Of a stretch of DNA of 64,000 nucleotides, positions 52,570 through 61,065 are shown one piece after another. Origin of the DNA: Vicinamibacterales bacterium (GTDB lineage: Bacteria > Acidobacteriota > Vicinamibacteria > Vicinamibacterales > UBA2999); the NCBI GenBank assembly GCA_041394705.1, contig JAWKHS010000028.1:1-64000 (forward strand), read 5' to 3'. The position numbers were made by a program, and so were the translations under genes. The stretch's first letter is position 1; the number at the start of each line of letters is the position of its first letter. Under the pieces are notes generated by a model. The model ran no database searches. It was not told where the DNA came from and was given only the letters and a program-made list of their open reading frames with translations.

Positions 52570-53391
52570 CTAGCGCTTGCGGCCGAGCGTCAGCCAGTAC
52601 GTCCGCGGCACCGTGACGCCGAGGTCTGTCGCGTACGCGTCATGGAAGGCCACGAAGTCCTGCTTCAGGGCCTCGCGGCGGTCGGGCGGCAGGCTGGCCG
52701 CCAGCATGCGCGTCGGGCCGTAGCCGGTCACGAACGTCTCCCACGCCGCCGCGGCATCCGGTTCGCGGTAGTAGGACACGCCGTGTTCGAAGCCGAGCTC
52801 GAACGCCGACGCCAGGAGCTCGCGCAGGCGCGCCTGCTTGCCCCACTCGAAGGGCGACGGCGGCGGCGACGCCGGCGGAGGCGGCATGTAGGCCTTCATC
52901 ACCTGGAACATCCGGTGGACGCTGCTGTCGTCGGTCCACGTCGTGAGCGCGAGGCGGCCGCCGGGGCGCACGACCCGGGCGAGCTCCGCGGCCACGGCCT
53001 CGGGACGGCTGGCGAACATCACGCCGACCGTGGACACCACGGCGTCGAACTCGCCGTCACCGAACGGCAGCGCTTCGGCATCGCCGACGTGGTACTCGAT
53101 CGGCAGGCCCTCGATGGCGGCGCGGGAGCGGGCGGACGCCACGAGCTCGGCGGCGATGTCCACGCCCGTCACCGTCGCCCCGCGGCGCGCGACCAGGCGC
53201 GAGGTCCAGCCCGTGCCGGTGGCCACATCCAGAATGCGCTCGCCGGGCCTGGGATCGAGCCGGAGCACGCAGTGCTCGCTCGAGTCCGCGATGCCGCGGC
53301 TGATGGCGTCGTAGTCGGCCCCGCCCGCGCTCCACACGGCGGCGGGACGTTCGTTGTGAGGCTGAATGGGACGCTGGGCGGTCGTCGTCAT
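52570..53391 (-). CDS. Class I SAM-dependent methyltransferase
   Basis: 273 residues from MTTTAQRP. Motif I reads ILDVATGTGWTSRLVARRG, and YHVGDAEALPFGDGEFDAVVSTVGVMF is the next. The remaining C-terminal half is a UbiE/Methyltransf_11-type cap. Substrate unknown. It sits between two S74 paralogues. It may belong to the same unit, but the gap of about 94 bases to paralogue 2 and 185 on the other side weakens this. Confidence 0.88.
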   Translation of the reverse strand: MTTTAQRPIQPHNERPAAVWSAGGADYDAISRGIADSSEHCVLRLDPRPGERILDVATGTGWTSRLVARRGATVTGVDIAAELVASARSRAAIEGLPIEYHVGDAEALPFGDGEFDAVVSTVGVMFASRPEAVAAELARVVRPGGRLALTTWTDDSSVHRMFQVMKAYMPPPPASPPPSPFEWGKQARLRELLASAFELGFEHGVSYYREPDAAAAWETFVTGYGPTRMLAASLPPDRREALKQDFVAFHDAYATDLGVTVPRTYWLTLGRKR

Positions 53392-53485
53392 GATCGGAGT
53401 CCTCTCGGAAAACGGTTGCCAATACGTGCGCCACATGAGCGGGCCTGTCTGGACATCGGAAACGCCGGGCGGGAGCCGCCACGCC

Positions 53486-54787
53486 TCATTTCTTGGCGCC
53501 CTCGAGCACGTCGAGCCGCGCCCGCAGGGCGTCCAGTTCGCTCCGCAGCTCGCCGTTCTCGAGGCGGAGCGCCTCGTTCTCGACGCGCGTCCTGGCCTCG
53601 AGCGCCTGGATGGCGCGCAGCGCGATGCCGTCGGCGTCGATGGTGCTGATGCGCAGCGGGTCCTCGCCCAGGCCGAAGGCGGCCGAGAAGTCCTGCGCCG
53701 TCGGGCCGACGTGGCGGATGGCCGCGTCCTGCGCCTTGTAGCTCCACTCCCGGATCGGCATCCGCGCGATCTTGGCGAGCACGTCGGCGGCGTCCAGGTC
53801 CGTGAAATGGTCCTTGCTGTTCACGTCGGACAGCGTGGACCACGCGCTCGACCCTGGCGCGAGGCGTACGCCCGTGGACATGGGCCCGTTCGAGAAAATC
53901 ATGGTGCCGCCGGCGGCGCGCACCCGGAACTCGTTGGGGGTGGTCGCCACCACGGGCGGCAGGCCAGAGGCGTCACCGAACACGAACGATCCGAACCCGT
54001 TCGTCGACGTCCGCGCGTTGGTGCCCAGCGCGACGCTGCCGAAGCCCGCGGCGATCGAGAGATTGCCGATGGCGACGCTCTTGTCGCCCGAGGCCTGGGT
54101 GTTGAATCCGAGGGCGACGGCATCCACGGCCGTGGCGGCGGCGTCTCGCCCGATGGCGACGCTGAAGTTGCCGGCGGCCAGGGGGTTGTTTCCCATCGCC
54201 ACGCTGCCATAGCCGATGGCGGAGTCGTCCCACATGCCAATCCGGTCCTCGCCCACGCGGAAGGCGGCCTTGCCGGGATACCACATCATCCGGACGCCTC
54301 GGCCCGACGCAGGCACCGTGCCGACGCCCGACTGGCCTCCGGCCACCAGGGCCCCATCGGGACTCAGGCTGATCGCCGAGGGCACCGGCGGCGCCGACCG
54401 CGGCCGCGGACTGCCGCTACCGCGGCTCGGGTTGAAGACGAAGGTGCCGGTGTTGCCGGCGCCGTCCTTCCACGGTCCGCCCAGCGTCGCCACGCTCAGC
54501 GGCACCGCCAGGTGGTCAGGGACGCCGCTCGCGGTGACGATCGTCAGCCCGAACTGGATGGTGCCGTCGGCATTCGGGACGGCCAGGCCTGTGACCGGTG
54601 CCTTGACGGCAGCCGCACACTGATCGTCGAATCCATCCAGCGCGTAGGTCGGGCCGTGCTGCGTGACCGTCAGGGTGATCACGTTGCAGTACGGCTCGGT
54701 CTTCCAGCGAAAGGTGCCGAGCGGCTGCGCCGCAGCCGATCCGGCCAACGCGACGGCGGCACCAATGACGAGCACGAGGCGGAACAT
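53486..54787 (-). CDS. Secreted S74-domain protein, paralogue 2
   Basis: 433 residues, signal peptide (LVLVIGAAVALAGSAAAQ). The N-terminal domain repeats the family pattern (FRWKTEPYCNVITLTVT to ALDGFDDQC), then head-like repeats (VAMGNNPLAAGNFSVAIG, VALGFNTQASGDKSVAIG, VALGTNARTST). The chaperone domain starts at SDVNSKDHFTDLDAADVLAKI (about 317) and ends with a coiled coil of ExxLRxEN type. A trimeric surface fibre is inferred. Near-identical to paralogue 3 over the domain end at DNA level. Confidence 0.85.
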   Translation of the reverse strand: MFRLVLVIGAAVALAGSAAAQPLGTFRWKTEPYCNVITLTVTQHGPTYALDGFDDQCAAAVKAPVTGLAVPNADGTIQFGLTIVTASGVPDHLAVPLSVATLGGPWKDGAGNTGTFVFNPSRGSGSPRPRSAPPVPSAISLSPDGALVAGGQSGVGTVPASGRGVRMMWYPGKAAFRVGEDRIGMWDDSAIGYGSVAMGNNPLAAGNFSVAIGRDAAATAVDAVALGFNTQASGDKSVAIGNLSIAAGFGSVALGTNARTSTNGFGSFVFGDASGLPPVVATTPNEFRVRAAGGTMIFSNGPMSTGVRLAPGSSAWSTLSDVNSKDHFTDLDAADVLAKIARMPIREWSYKAQDAAIRHVGPTAQDFSAAFGLGEDPLRISTIDADGIALRAIQALEARTRVENEALRLENGELRSELDALRARLDVLEGAKK

Positions 54788-54844
54788 GGCACACGTCTCC
54801 TGTGAAAGGCCAAGAGTGGAAAGGACCGGGGCCGGAGGGGAGCG

Positions 54845-56056
54845 CTACCGCCTGGCAGCGTCGAGCGCGTCGAGCCGCGCCTGCATCGCGGCGAGCTGCG
54901 TCTTGAGCGATTCGTTCTCGGCGCGAGTTCGCGCCTCGAGCGCCTGGATGGCGCGCAGCGCGATGCCGTCGGCGTCGATGGTGCTGATGCGCAGCGGGTC
55001 CTCGCCAAGGCCGAAGGCGGCCGAGAAGTCCTGCGCCGTGGGCCCGACGTGACGAATCGCCGCGTCCTGCGCCTTGTAGTTCCACTCCCGGATGGGCATG
55101 GCGGCAAGCTTCGCGAGGACGTCCCCGCCGTCGAGATCCTTGAAGTGCTCCTTGCGGTTCACGTCCGACACCGACGACCAGGCACTGGCGCCCGGCTTCA
55201 GCTCCACGCCCGCCGTCAGTGTGCTGTTCGTGTAGAAGCCCACACCGCCCGTCGCGCGCGCGTTGAACTGGTTGGTGCCCGACGTGAAGAAGGCGTTGAT
55301 CTGGTCGGCGAAGGTGAACGAACCGCTGCCAGAGCGCGCGTTCGATCCGAGCGCGACGCTTGACGATCCCAGCGCGGCCGAGTTGAAGCCGGCAGCGAAC
55401 GACGCCGTGCCTTGTGCGATGGTCCGCGACCCGAATGCGGCACTGAAGGCTCCCACGGACGCGTCGTCCCACTCTCCGCCGATGACCTCGCCGGCCCGGA
55501 ACGCGGCCTTGCCCGCGTGCCAGACCATGCGGCGGCCAGCACCTTGAATCGGGTTGATGTCCGGGTCGTTCGCGTCGCCACGGGCGACGAAGCTGCCCTT
55601 TGGCTGCGCGATGAAGGCAGGCGGCAGTGGCGGGGCCGGAGGGACGGGCCCGGGCCGCGGGCCGCCGCTCGTGGAGGTCGGACCGAACGTCAGCTGCCCC
55701 GAGTTGCCGGCGCTGTCCCTCCACGTGCCGCCCAGGCTCGACTGGCTGATGCCGGCCTCGAGGTTGACCGGGGTGCCGCCGGGCAGGATCACGATGCTCA
55801 GCCCGATCGTGATGCTGCCGTTGGCCTGCGGCAGCGCGACGCCGCGCACCGGCTGCTTCGGATTGCCCCCGCACTGCTCGTCGAAGCCGTCGAGGGCATA
55901 GACGCCTCCGATCGGCGTGACGGTCACCGTGATGACGTTGCAGTACGGCTCGGTCCGCCACTTGAAGGTCCCCAGGGACTGCGCCGGCGCCTCCGTCGCT
56001 CCCGCGACCAGGCCCGCCAACACGACGAACGACGACACGACCCACCACCGCTGCAT
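54845..56056 (-). CDS. Secreted S74-domain protein, paralogue 3
   Basis: 403 residues with a signal peptide (VVLAGLVAGATEAPAQS). FKWRTEPYCNVITVTVT to ALDGFDEQCGG matches the family domain. The head is shorter (FGSRTIAQGTASFAAG, VALGSNARSGSGSF). The chaperone domain begins SDVNRKEHFKDLDGGDVLAKL (about 295), with WNYKAQDAAIRHVGPTAQDFS. A short coiled coil ends the chain. First of three related genes on this strand. Divergent from the ECF sigma gene with 143 bases between. Confidence 0.85.
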   Translation of the reverse strand: MQRWWVVSSFVVLAGLVAGATEAPAQSLGTFKWRTEPYCNVITVTVTPIGGVYALDGFDEQCGGNPKQPVRGVALPQANGSITIGLSIVILPGGTPVNLEAGISQSSLGGTWRDSAGNSGQLTFGPTSTSGGPRPGPVPPAPPLPPAFIAQPKGSFVARGDANDPDINPIQGAGRRMVWHAGKAAFRAGEVIGGEWDDASVGAFSAAFGSRTIAQGTASFAAGFNSAALGSSSVALGSNARSGSGSFTFADQINAFFTSGTNQFNARATGGVGFYTNSTLTAGVELKPGASAWSSVSDVNRKEHFKDLDGGDVLAKLAAMPIREWNYKAQDAAIRHVGPTAQDFSAAFGLGEDPLRISTIDADGIALRAIQALEARTRAENESLKTQLAAMQARLDALDAARR

Positions 56057-56199
56057 GGCTGCTCTCCCAGTGCGTGACGTCCGTGAATGGACGTCCTCTG
56101 CCCTGGAATCGAAAACCGCCCCGCCCTGCCGCCACGAGGCGGACGGACGGAGATGCGCGCGCGTGTCGGGGCTGCGCTAGACTGCGGGACGACCCTCCT

Positions 56200-56772
56200 A
56201 TGGCCACTCCCTCACTGACCGCCCTCGTCGAGGCCGCGGACCGTGGCGAGCCGGGCGCCTCCGAGCGGCTCTTCACCACGCTCTACGCCGAGCTCCATCG
56301 CATCGCCCGCCAGCAGCTGGCGCGGCATGGCTGGGGCGTGAGCCTGGGCGCGACCAGCCTGCTGCACGAGGCCTACATGGACCTCTCCAAGCAGGACGGC
56401 GACCGGTTCCCGGACCAGCAGCGCTTCCTCGGCTACGCGGCGCGGGTCATGCGCGGCCTCATCATCGACTACGCCCGGAGCCGCCAGGCGCAGAAGCGTG
56501 GCGGCCAGTTCGAGCTGACTGCGATTAGTACCAATGTGGCGGAGGCGGTGGCCGACAGCGGCGAGCTGAGCGCGCTCGGCGCGGCCCTGGACGAGCTGGC
56601 GGCGGTGGACCCGGCGCTGGCCGACGTCGTGGACCTGAAGTTCTTCTGCGGGTTCACGGTGCCGGAGATCGCGGCGATGAAGGGCGTCTCCGAACGCACC
56701 GTCGAGCGGAGCTGGCAGAAGGCGCGGGTGTTCCTGCACCGGATCGTCCGGGGCGACTTGCTGGGCCAGTAA
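56200..56772 (+). CDS. ECF-like sigma factor of the kinase-linked type
   Basis: 190 residues. Region 2 reads VSLGATSLLHEAYMDLSKQ, without the acidic pair found in ordinary ECF factors (compare LAEDLTQ in the other ECF gene here). Region 4 reads CGFTVPEIAAMKGVSERTVERSWQKARVFL. In known Vibrio ECF43 (EcfP), the missing charge is supplied by threonine phosphorylation by a kinase encoded next door. T52 or S53 is a possible equivalent site. The Ser/Thr kinase gene is 38 bases downstream. Confidence 0.88.
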   Translation: MATPSLTALVEAADRGEPGASERLFTTLYAELHRIARQQLARHGWGVSLGATSLLHEAYMDLSKQDGDRFPDQQRFLGYAARVMRGLIIDYARSRQAQKRGGQFELTAISTNVAEAVADSGELSALGAALDELAAVDPALADVVDLKFFCGFTVPEIAAMKGVSERTVERSWQKARVFLHRIVRGDLLGQ

Positions 56773-56810
56773 TCCCCGCCACCGGGCGCCGAGCGCCCGA
56801 AGGGAGAATC

Positions 56811-59588
56811 ATGGCAACGCCGTCGCCCGAGCACTGGAGCCTCATCAGCAAGCTGCTCGACGAGGTCCTGGACCTCGCGCCGGACGCGCGGCCCGCGTGG
56901 CTGCAGGCCCTCGCGGCGCGCAATCCCGACGCGGCGGCCGCGGTCCAGCCATGGCTCGGCGAGTTCGCGGCCATGGAGTCCCGGGGGTTCCTGGAGGACC
57001 GCGCGATCCCCGCGCCCGCAGCCGCCGCGCTCGTCGGCCTCGAGGTCGGGGCCTACCGTCTCGTCGAGCTCATCGGCCAGGGCGGCATGGGCGCGGTGTG
57101 GCTCGCCGAGCGGCGCGACGGCCAGTTCGCCCAGAAAGTCGCGGTGAAGCTCCTCCACGCGGCGCTCACCGGCACCGCCGGCGCGGAGCGCTTCGCGCGG
57201 GAAGCGGCCATCCTGGCGAGGCTGACCCACCCGAACATCTCGCGCCTGCTCGACGCCGGGCTGTCCACGGTCGGCGCGCCGTACCTCGTGCTCGAGTTCG
57301 TACAGGGCGCGTCGATCGACGGCTACTGCGACGCCCGACGGCTCGGCCTCCCGGAGCGTCTCTACCTGTTCCTCGACGTGCTGGCCACGATCGGCCACGC
57401 GCACGCGAACCTGGTCGTGCACCGCGACATCAAGCCCGGCAACGTGCTGGTGACCGACGACGGGCACGTGAAGCTGCTCGACTTCGGCATCGCAAAGCTG
57501 CTGCACGCGGATCCGGACGGGCCGACGGTGGCGGCCACGCAGGGCACGGCGGCCCTCACGCCCGCCTACGCGGCGCCCGAACAGCTCACGGGCGGCGCCA
57601 TCACGACGGCCACCGACGTCTACGCGCTGGGCGTGCTGCTGTACCAGCTGCTCACGGGCCGCCACCCCTCGGTGGATCACGCCACGACCCCCGCGTCGCT
57701 CGTCCAGGCGGTACTGCACGAGGAACCGGCCAGGGCCTCCGACACCGTCACGCGCGGGCCGTCGGGGGACGGCCCTACGCCCGAGGCGCTCGCCTGGGCC
57801 CGCGGATCGACGCCCGACCGCCTCGCAACACGGCTGGCCGGCGACCTCGACACGATCCTGGCGAAGGCCATGAAGAAGGCGCCGGCCGAACGCTATGCGA
57901 CGGTGGCGGCCTTCGAGGACGACCTGCGGCGGTGGCTGCGCCACGAGCCGATCGCGGCGCGGCCGGACACGCTCCACTACCGGCTCCGCAAGTTCACGCG
58001 CCGCCACCGGGCGTCGGTGGCGTTCGCCGCCGTGGCCGTCGTGGCCCTCCTGGCGGGGCTGGCCGGCACGCTCACGCAGGCCCGCCGCGCCACCGCGCAG
58101 GCCGCGCGCGCCGATCAGCAGGCGGCGGAAGCGACGGCACAGCGGGATTTCGCGCGCCGCCAGCTCGCGCGGGCCGAGGCCATCAACGACCTGAACGCGT
58201 TCCTCATCGCGGATGCCGCGCCGCTGGGCAAGGCGTTCACGCCGCGCGAGCTGCTGGAACGCGCCGAACGCATCGTCGCGCGCCAGGGCGACGACCTCGA
58301 GGAGACCCGCACCGACTCGATGATCGCCATCGCCGAGATGTTCGGCACCGTCGGCGAGACGACGCGCGCGCTCGGGCTCATGCAGCGGGCGTACGACGCG
58401 GCGCGGACGTCGCCGGACCCCACGCTCCGGGCGCGGGCCGCGTGCGAGCTCGGACGGGAGGTGGTGAAGACGGGCGACCTGGCGCGCGCCCGGCAGCTGA
58501 TCGACGAAGGGCTGGCCGCCATTCCGGCCCGCGCGGAGTTCGGCCTGGCCCGGGCGGCCTGCCACCTGGACGGCGCGAGCACGGCGATCTGGGCCGACGA
58601 CGGAGAGGGCGCCATCGCGCACGCCGACCAGGCGCGTCTGTCCGCCGAGTCGGCCGGCGTCGTGTCGCCGCTCATGGCGTTGAAGCTGGCGATGGAGCGG
58701 GCCGAGGCGCTGCGCATGGCCGATCGCATCGCCGAGGCGAACGCGGCGTTCGGCGAGGCCTACCGCCAGCTCGCGGCGCTCGGCCGCGAGGAGACCGAGC
58801 GGGCCGGCACCCTCCTGAACAACTGGGGCCTCGTGCTCGGCCGGCTGGGACGTCCGCTCGAGTCCGAACGGATGCTCCGTCGATCGGTCGAGATCAGCCT
58901 CACCGGCGGCTCCGACGCACGGGTGGACGCGATCTCCTGGGCCAACCTCGCGCGAGCGCTCACCGATCTCGGGCGCTATGACGAAGCGTTGCCGCTGGTC
59001 GAGCGGGCGATGCGGCTGGCGCGCCAGCGGGGGGACGCCGTCGTGGCGGACCAGGCCCAGCTCCAGGCCGCCAGGACCAACGTGCTCGCGGGCCGTCTCG
59101 ATCGGGGCGAGGCGCTCCTCGTGGACGTCGAGGCCCGCTTCCGCAGGATGTTCCCGCCCACCCATGCCGCCTTCGCGACCGTGGCGATCGACCGCGTGCG
59201 TATCGCGCTCGCGCGCCAGCGCCTCGAGGAGGCGTCGCGCCTGGCCGAGGCCGCCGTTGCCTTCATGGAGAGCGATCCGCGACTCGCCGGGTCGATTCCG
59301 TCCGCGCTGCGGATGCGGGCCCTGGTACGCTTGCGCCGCGGCGACGTCCCGGGGGCCCTCGCGGACGCGGAGCGGGCCCTCTCCCTCGTCCAGGCCGCCA
59401 CCACCGGCCGTCAGGCGTCGACCACCGTCGCCCTGGCCTACCTGACGCTCGGCGAGGCGCTGGCCGCGGCCGGACGGAGCGAGGAGGCCCGTGCGGCCCT
59501 CGACGAGTCGCTGCGGGCGACCACTGACGCGGCCGGCGCCGATCACCCGAACGCGAAGCGCGCGCGCGAGGTGCTGGCCGGTCTGTGA
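56811..59588 (+). CDS. Membrane Ser/Thr protein kinase with helical-repeat outer domain
   Basis: 925 residues. The kinase domain (about 82-390) has GQGGMGAVW, VAVKLL, HRDIKPGN (204-211) and DFGIAK (224-229). One membrane span lies near 402-424 (VAFAAVAVVALLAGLAG). The outer half (430-925) is helical repeats of TPR type (SERMLRRSVEISL, then AKRAREVL). Preceded by an ECF sigma factor, the pairing typical of Acidobacteria and Planctomycetes. It may phosphorylate that sigma factor in answer to a ligand bound outside. Confidence 0.92.
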   Translation: MATPSPEHWSLISKLLDEVLDLAPDARPAWLQALAARNPDAAAAVQPWLGEFAAMESRGFLEDRAIPAPAAAALVGLEVGAYRLVELIGQGGMGAVWLAERRDGQFAQKVAVKLLHAALTGTAGAERFAREAAILARLTHPNISRLLDAGLSTVGAPYLVLEFVQGASIDGYCDARRLGLPERLYLFLDVLATIGHAHANLVVHRDIKPGNVLVTDDGHVKLLDFGIAKLLHADPDGPTVAATQGTAALTPAYAAPEQLTGGAITTATDVYALGVLLYQLLTGRHPSVDHATTPASLVQAVLHEEPARASDTVTRGPSGDGPTPEALAWARGSTPDRLATRLAGDLDTILAKAMKKAPAERYATVAAFEDDLRRWLRHEPIAARPDTLHYRLRKFTRRHRASVAFAAVAVVALLAGLAGTLTQARRATAQAARADQQAAEATAQRDFARRQLARAEAINDLNAFLIADAAPLGKAFTPRELLERAERIVARQGDDLEETRTDSMIAIAEMFGTVGETTRALGLMQRAYDAARTSPDPTLRARAACELGREVVKTGDLARARQLIDEGLAAIPARAEFGLARAACHLDGASTAIWADDGEGAIAHADQARLSAESAGVVSPLMALKLAMERAEALRMADRIAEANAAFGEAYRQLAALGREETERAGTLLNNWGLVLGRLGRPLESERMLRRSVEISLTGGSDARVDAISWANLARALTDLGRYDEALPLVERAMRLARQRGDAVVADQAQLQAARTNVLAGRLDRGEALLVDVEARFRRMFPPTHAAFATVAIDRVRIALARQRLEEASRLAEAAVAFMESDPRLAGSIPSALRMRALVRLRRGDVPGALADAERALSLVQAATTGRQASTTVALAYLTLGEALAAAGRSEEARAALDESLRATTDAAGADHPNAKRAREVLAGL

Positions 59589-59834
59589 GGGGCGCCGCCG
59601 GAGGACGGCGTGCCGCGGCGGGCCGCCCACGCCACCTGACGATTACCGATCAGCCGGAACGGGTGCCGCGGGCCGCGCCGTCCCCGTTCGGGGCCGTGCT
59701 ACGCTGCGCAGGGCGCACGTCGCGCGCCGGGAACAGCCTGGCTGGAATCCGCGTCGAATCGCCAGGGGTTGCCGACGCGCCCTCCCGCCAAGCCGCCTCT
59801 CCGGCGCCGGCGACCACCGGAAGGTTCCTGTCCC
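59589..59834. other. Gene-free spacer, 246 bases
   Basis: Between the kinase and the barrel gene. A TACGCT near 59700 could be a -10, but the -35 is weak. No coding frame or clear hairpin seen. Confidence 0.35.
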
Positions 59835-61052
59835 ATGCGAACGTTGGGTCTCCTCACCATCGGCTCCGTGCTCGCCACCAGCGTGCTCGTGGGTCCGGCC
59901 GCGGCGCAGTCGGCGCCGGAGCCCGCCACACGAGCAGCCGAGATCGCGGCCGCCCAGAGCGAGAAAGCCCAGGCGCTCGAGCCCTACGAGCCGACCAGGG
60001 GCGAGGCGCTCGTCATCAAGGCCGAGGAGTTCCTGAACAACACGTTCCGCTACTGGCACCCGTACCTCACGCCGGCGTACCAGGGCGGCGGATTCGCCCC
60101 CGGCGCCGGGTACACGTTCTACACGAGCCCCTACACCACGCTGGACCTCCGGGGCAGCTACTCCATCCGGGCCTACAAGCGGGCGGAGGCCGTGTTCTCG
60201 GCACCCCGCCTGCTCAGCCGGCGTGCGTCGCTCGAGATCGCGGGTGGCTGGCGCGAGGCCACGCAGGTGGCCTTCTTCGGCCTGGGCAGCGACAGCCGGA
60301 AGGACGACCGCACCAACTTCGGGTTCGAGCAGCCGTACGCGTCGGCCTCCTTCACCGTCAGGCCGGCCCGTAAGGTGCTGACGCTCGAGGCCGGCGCCGA
60401 GTGGACCCAGTGGAAGACCCGGGCGGCCAGCGGCGGCCGGTCGCCGTCCATCGAGACGCGATACACCGCCGACGACCTGCCTGGCCTCGGCGCCGACGTG
60501 ACCTACCTGCACGCGCAGGGGAAGGTGGCCCTCGACTGGCGGCCCGAACCCGGCTACGCCAGGCGCGGCACCTACCTCGGCGTCACGGCGCACGAGTACC
60601 GCGACACCGACAACCGCTACGGGTTCCGCCAGATGGACTACGACGTGGTGCAGCACGTGCCGATCCTGCGGGAGGCCTGGGTCGTCTCGCTCCACGGCCA
60701 GCTCACGCAGACCGACGCCAAGCACGGGCAGGACGTGCCCTACTTCCTGCGGCCGTGGCTCGGGGGAGGCACGACCATCCGCGGCATCAACAGCTTCCGC
60801 TATCGCGACAGGAACGCGCTGCTGCTGCAGGCGGAGTGGCGGATCATGGTCAACCGGTTCATGGACACCGCGGTCTTCTACGACGCGGGGCAGGTGGCGG
60901 CGAAGGTGGGGCAGTTCGGCACGCGATCGATGGCGGGCTCGTACGGCTTCGGTGTCCGCGTCCACACGCTGGTCAACACGGCGATGCGGATCGACCTGGC
61001 GAAGAGCCGCGAAGGCTTCGCCGTCGTCTTCGCCTCCGGCGCGGCGTTCTGA
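59835..61052 (+). CDS. Outer-membrane beta-barrel of the surface-antigen (Omp85/BamA-type) group, no POTRA
   Basis: 405 residues, signal peptide ending near AAAQS. No POTRA domains. The C-terminal half holds the surface-antigen pattern (IRGINSFRYRDRNALLLQAEWRIMV, VFYDAGQVAAKVGQF, SYGFGVRVHT) and ends FAVVFASGAAF, a typical barrel end. It probably folds into a 16-strand barrel that does secretion, assembly or adhesion on its own. Thirteen bases ahead of the next gene, so likely co-transcribed with it. Confidence 0.82.
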   Translation: MRTLGLLTIGSVLATSVLVGPAAAQSAPEPATRAAEIAAAQSEKAQALEPYEPTRGEALVIKAEEFLNNTFRYWHPYLTPAYQGGGFAPGAGYTFYTSPYTTLDLRGSYSIRAYKRAEAVFSAPRLLSRRASLEIAGGWREATQVAFFGLGSDSRKDDRTNFGFEQPYASASFTVRPARKVLTLEAGAEWTQWKTRAASGGRSPSIETRYTADDLPGLGADVTYLHAQGKVALDWRPEPGYARRGTYLGVTAHEYRDTDNRYGFRQMDYDVVQHVPILREAWVVSLHGQLTQTDAKHGQDVPYFLRPWLGGGTTIRGINSFRYRDRNALLLQAEWRIMVNRFMDTAVFYDAGQVAAKVGQFGTRSMAGSYGFGVRVHTLVNTAMRIDLAKSREGFAVVFASGAAF

Positions 61053-61065
61053 GGCGAGGACCCAG

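Noticed and set aside
50930..56056. Prophage region based on S74 domains
   Set aside because: No capsid, terminase, integrase or lysis gene, and all three proteins have signal peptides.
56469..59630. Open frame of over 1000 codons opposite the kinase gene
   Set aside because: No domain, Arg/Gly-rich composition, and it would cover the sigma factor end and the kinase on the other strand.
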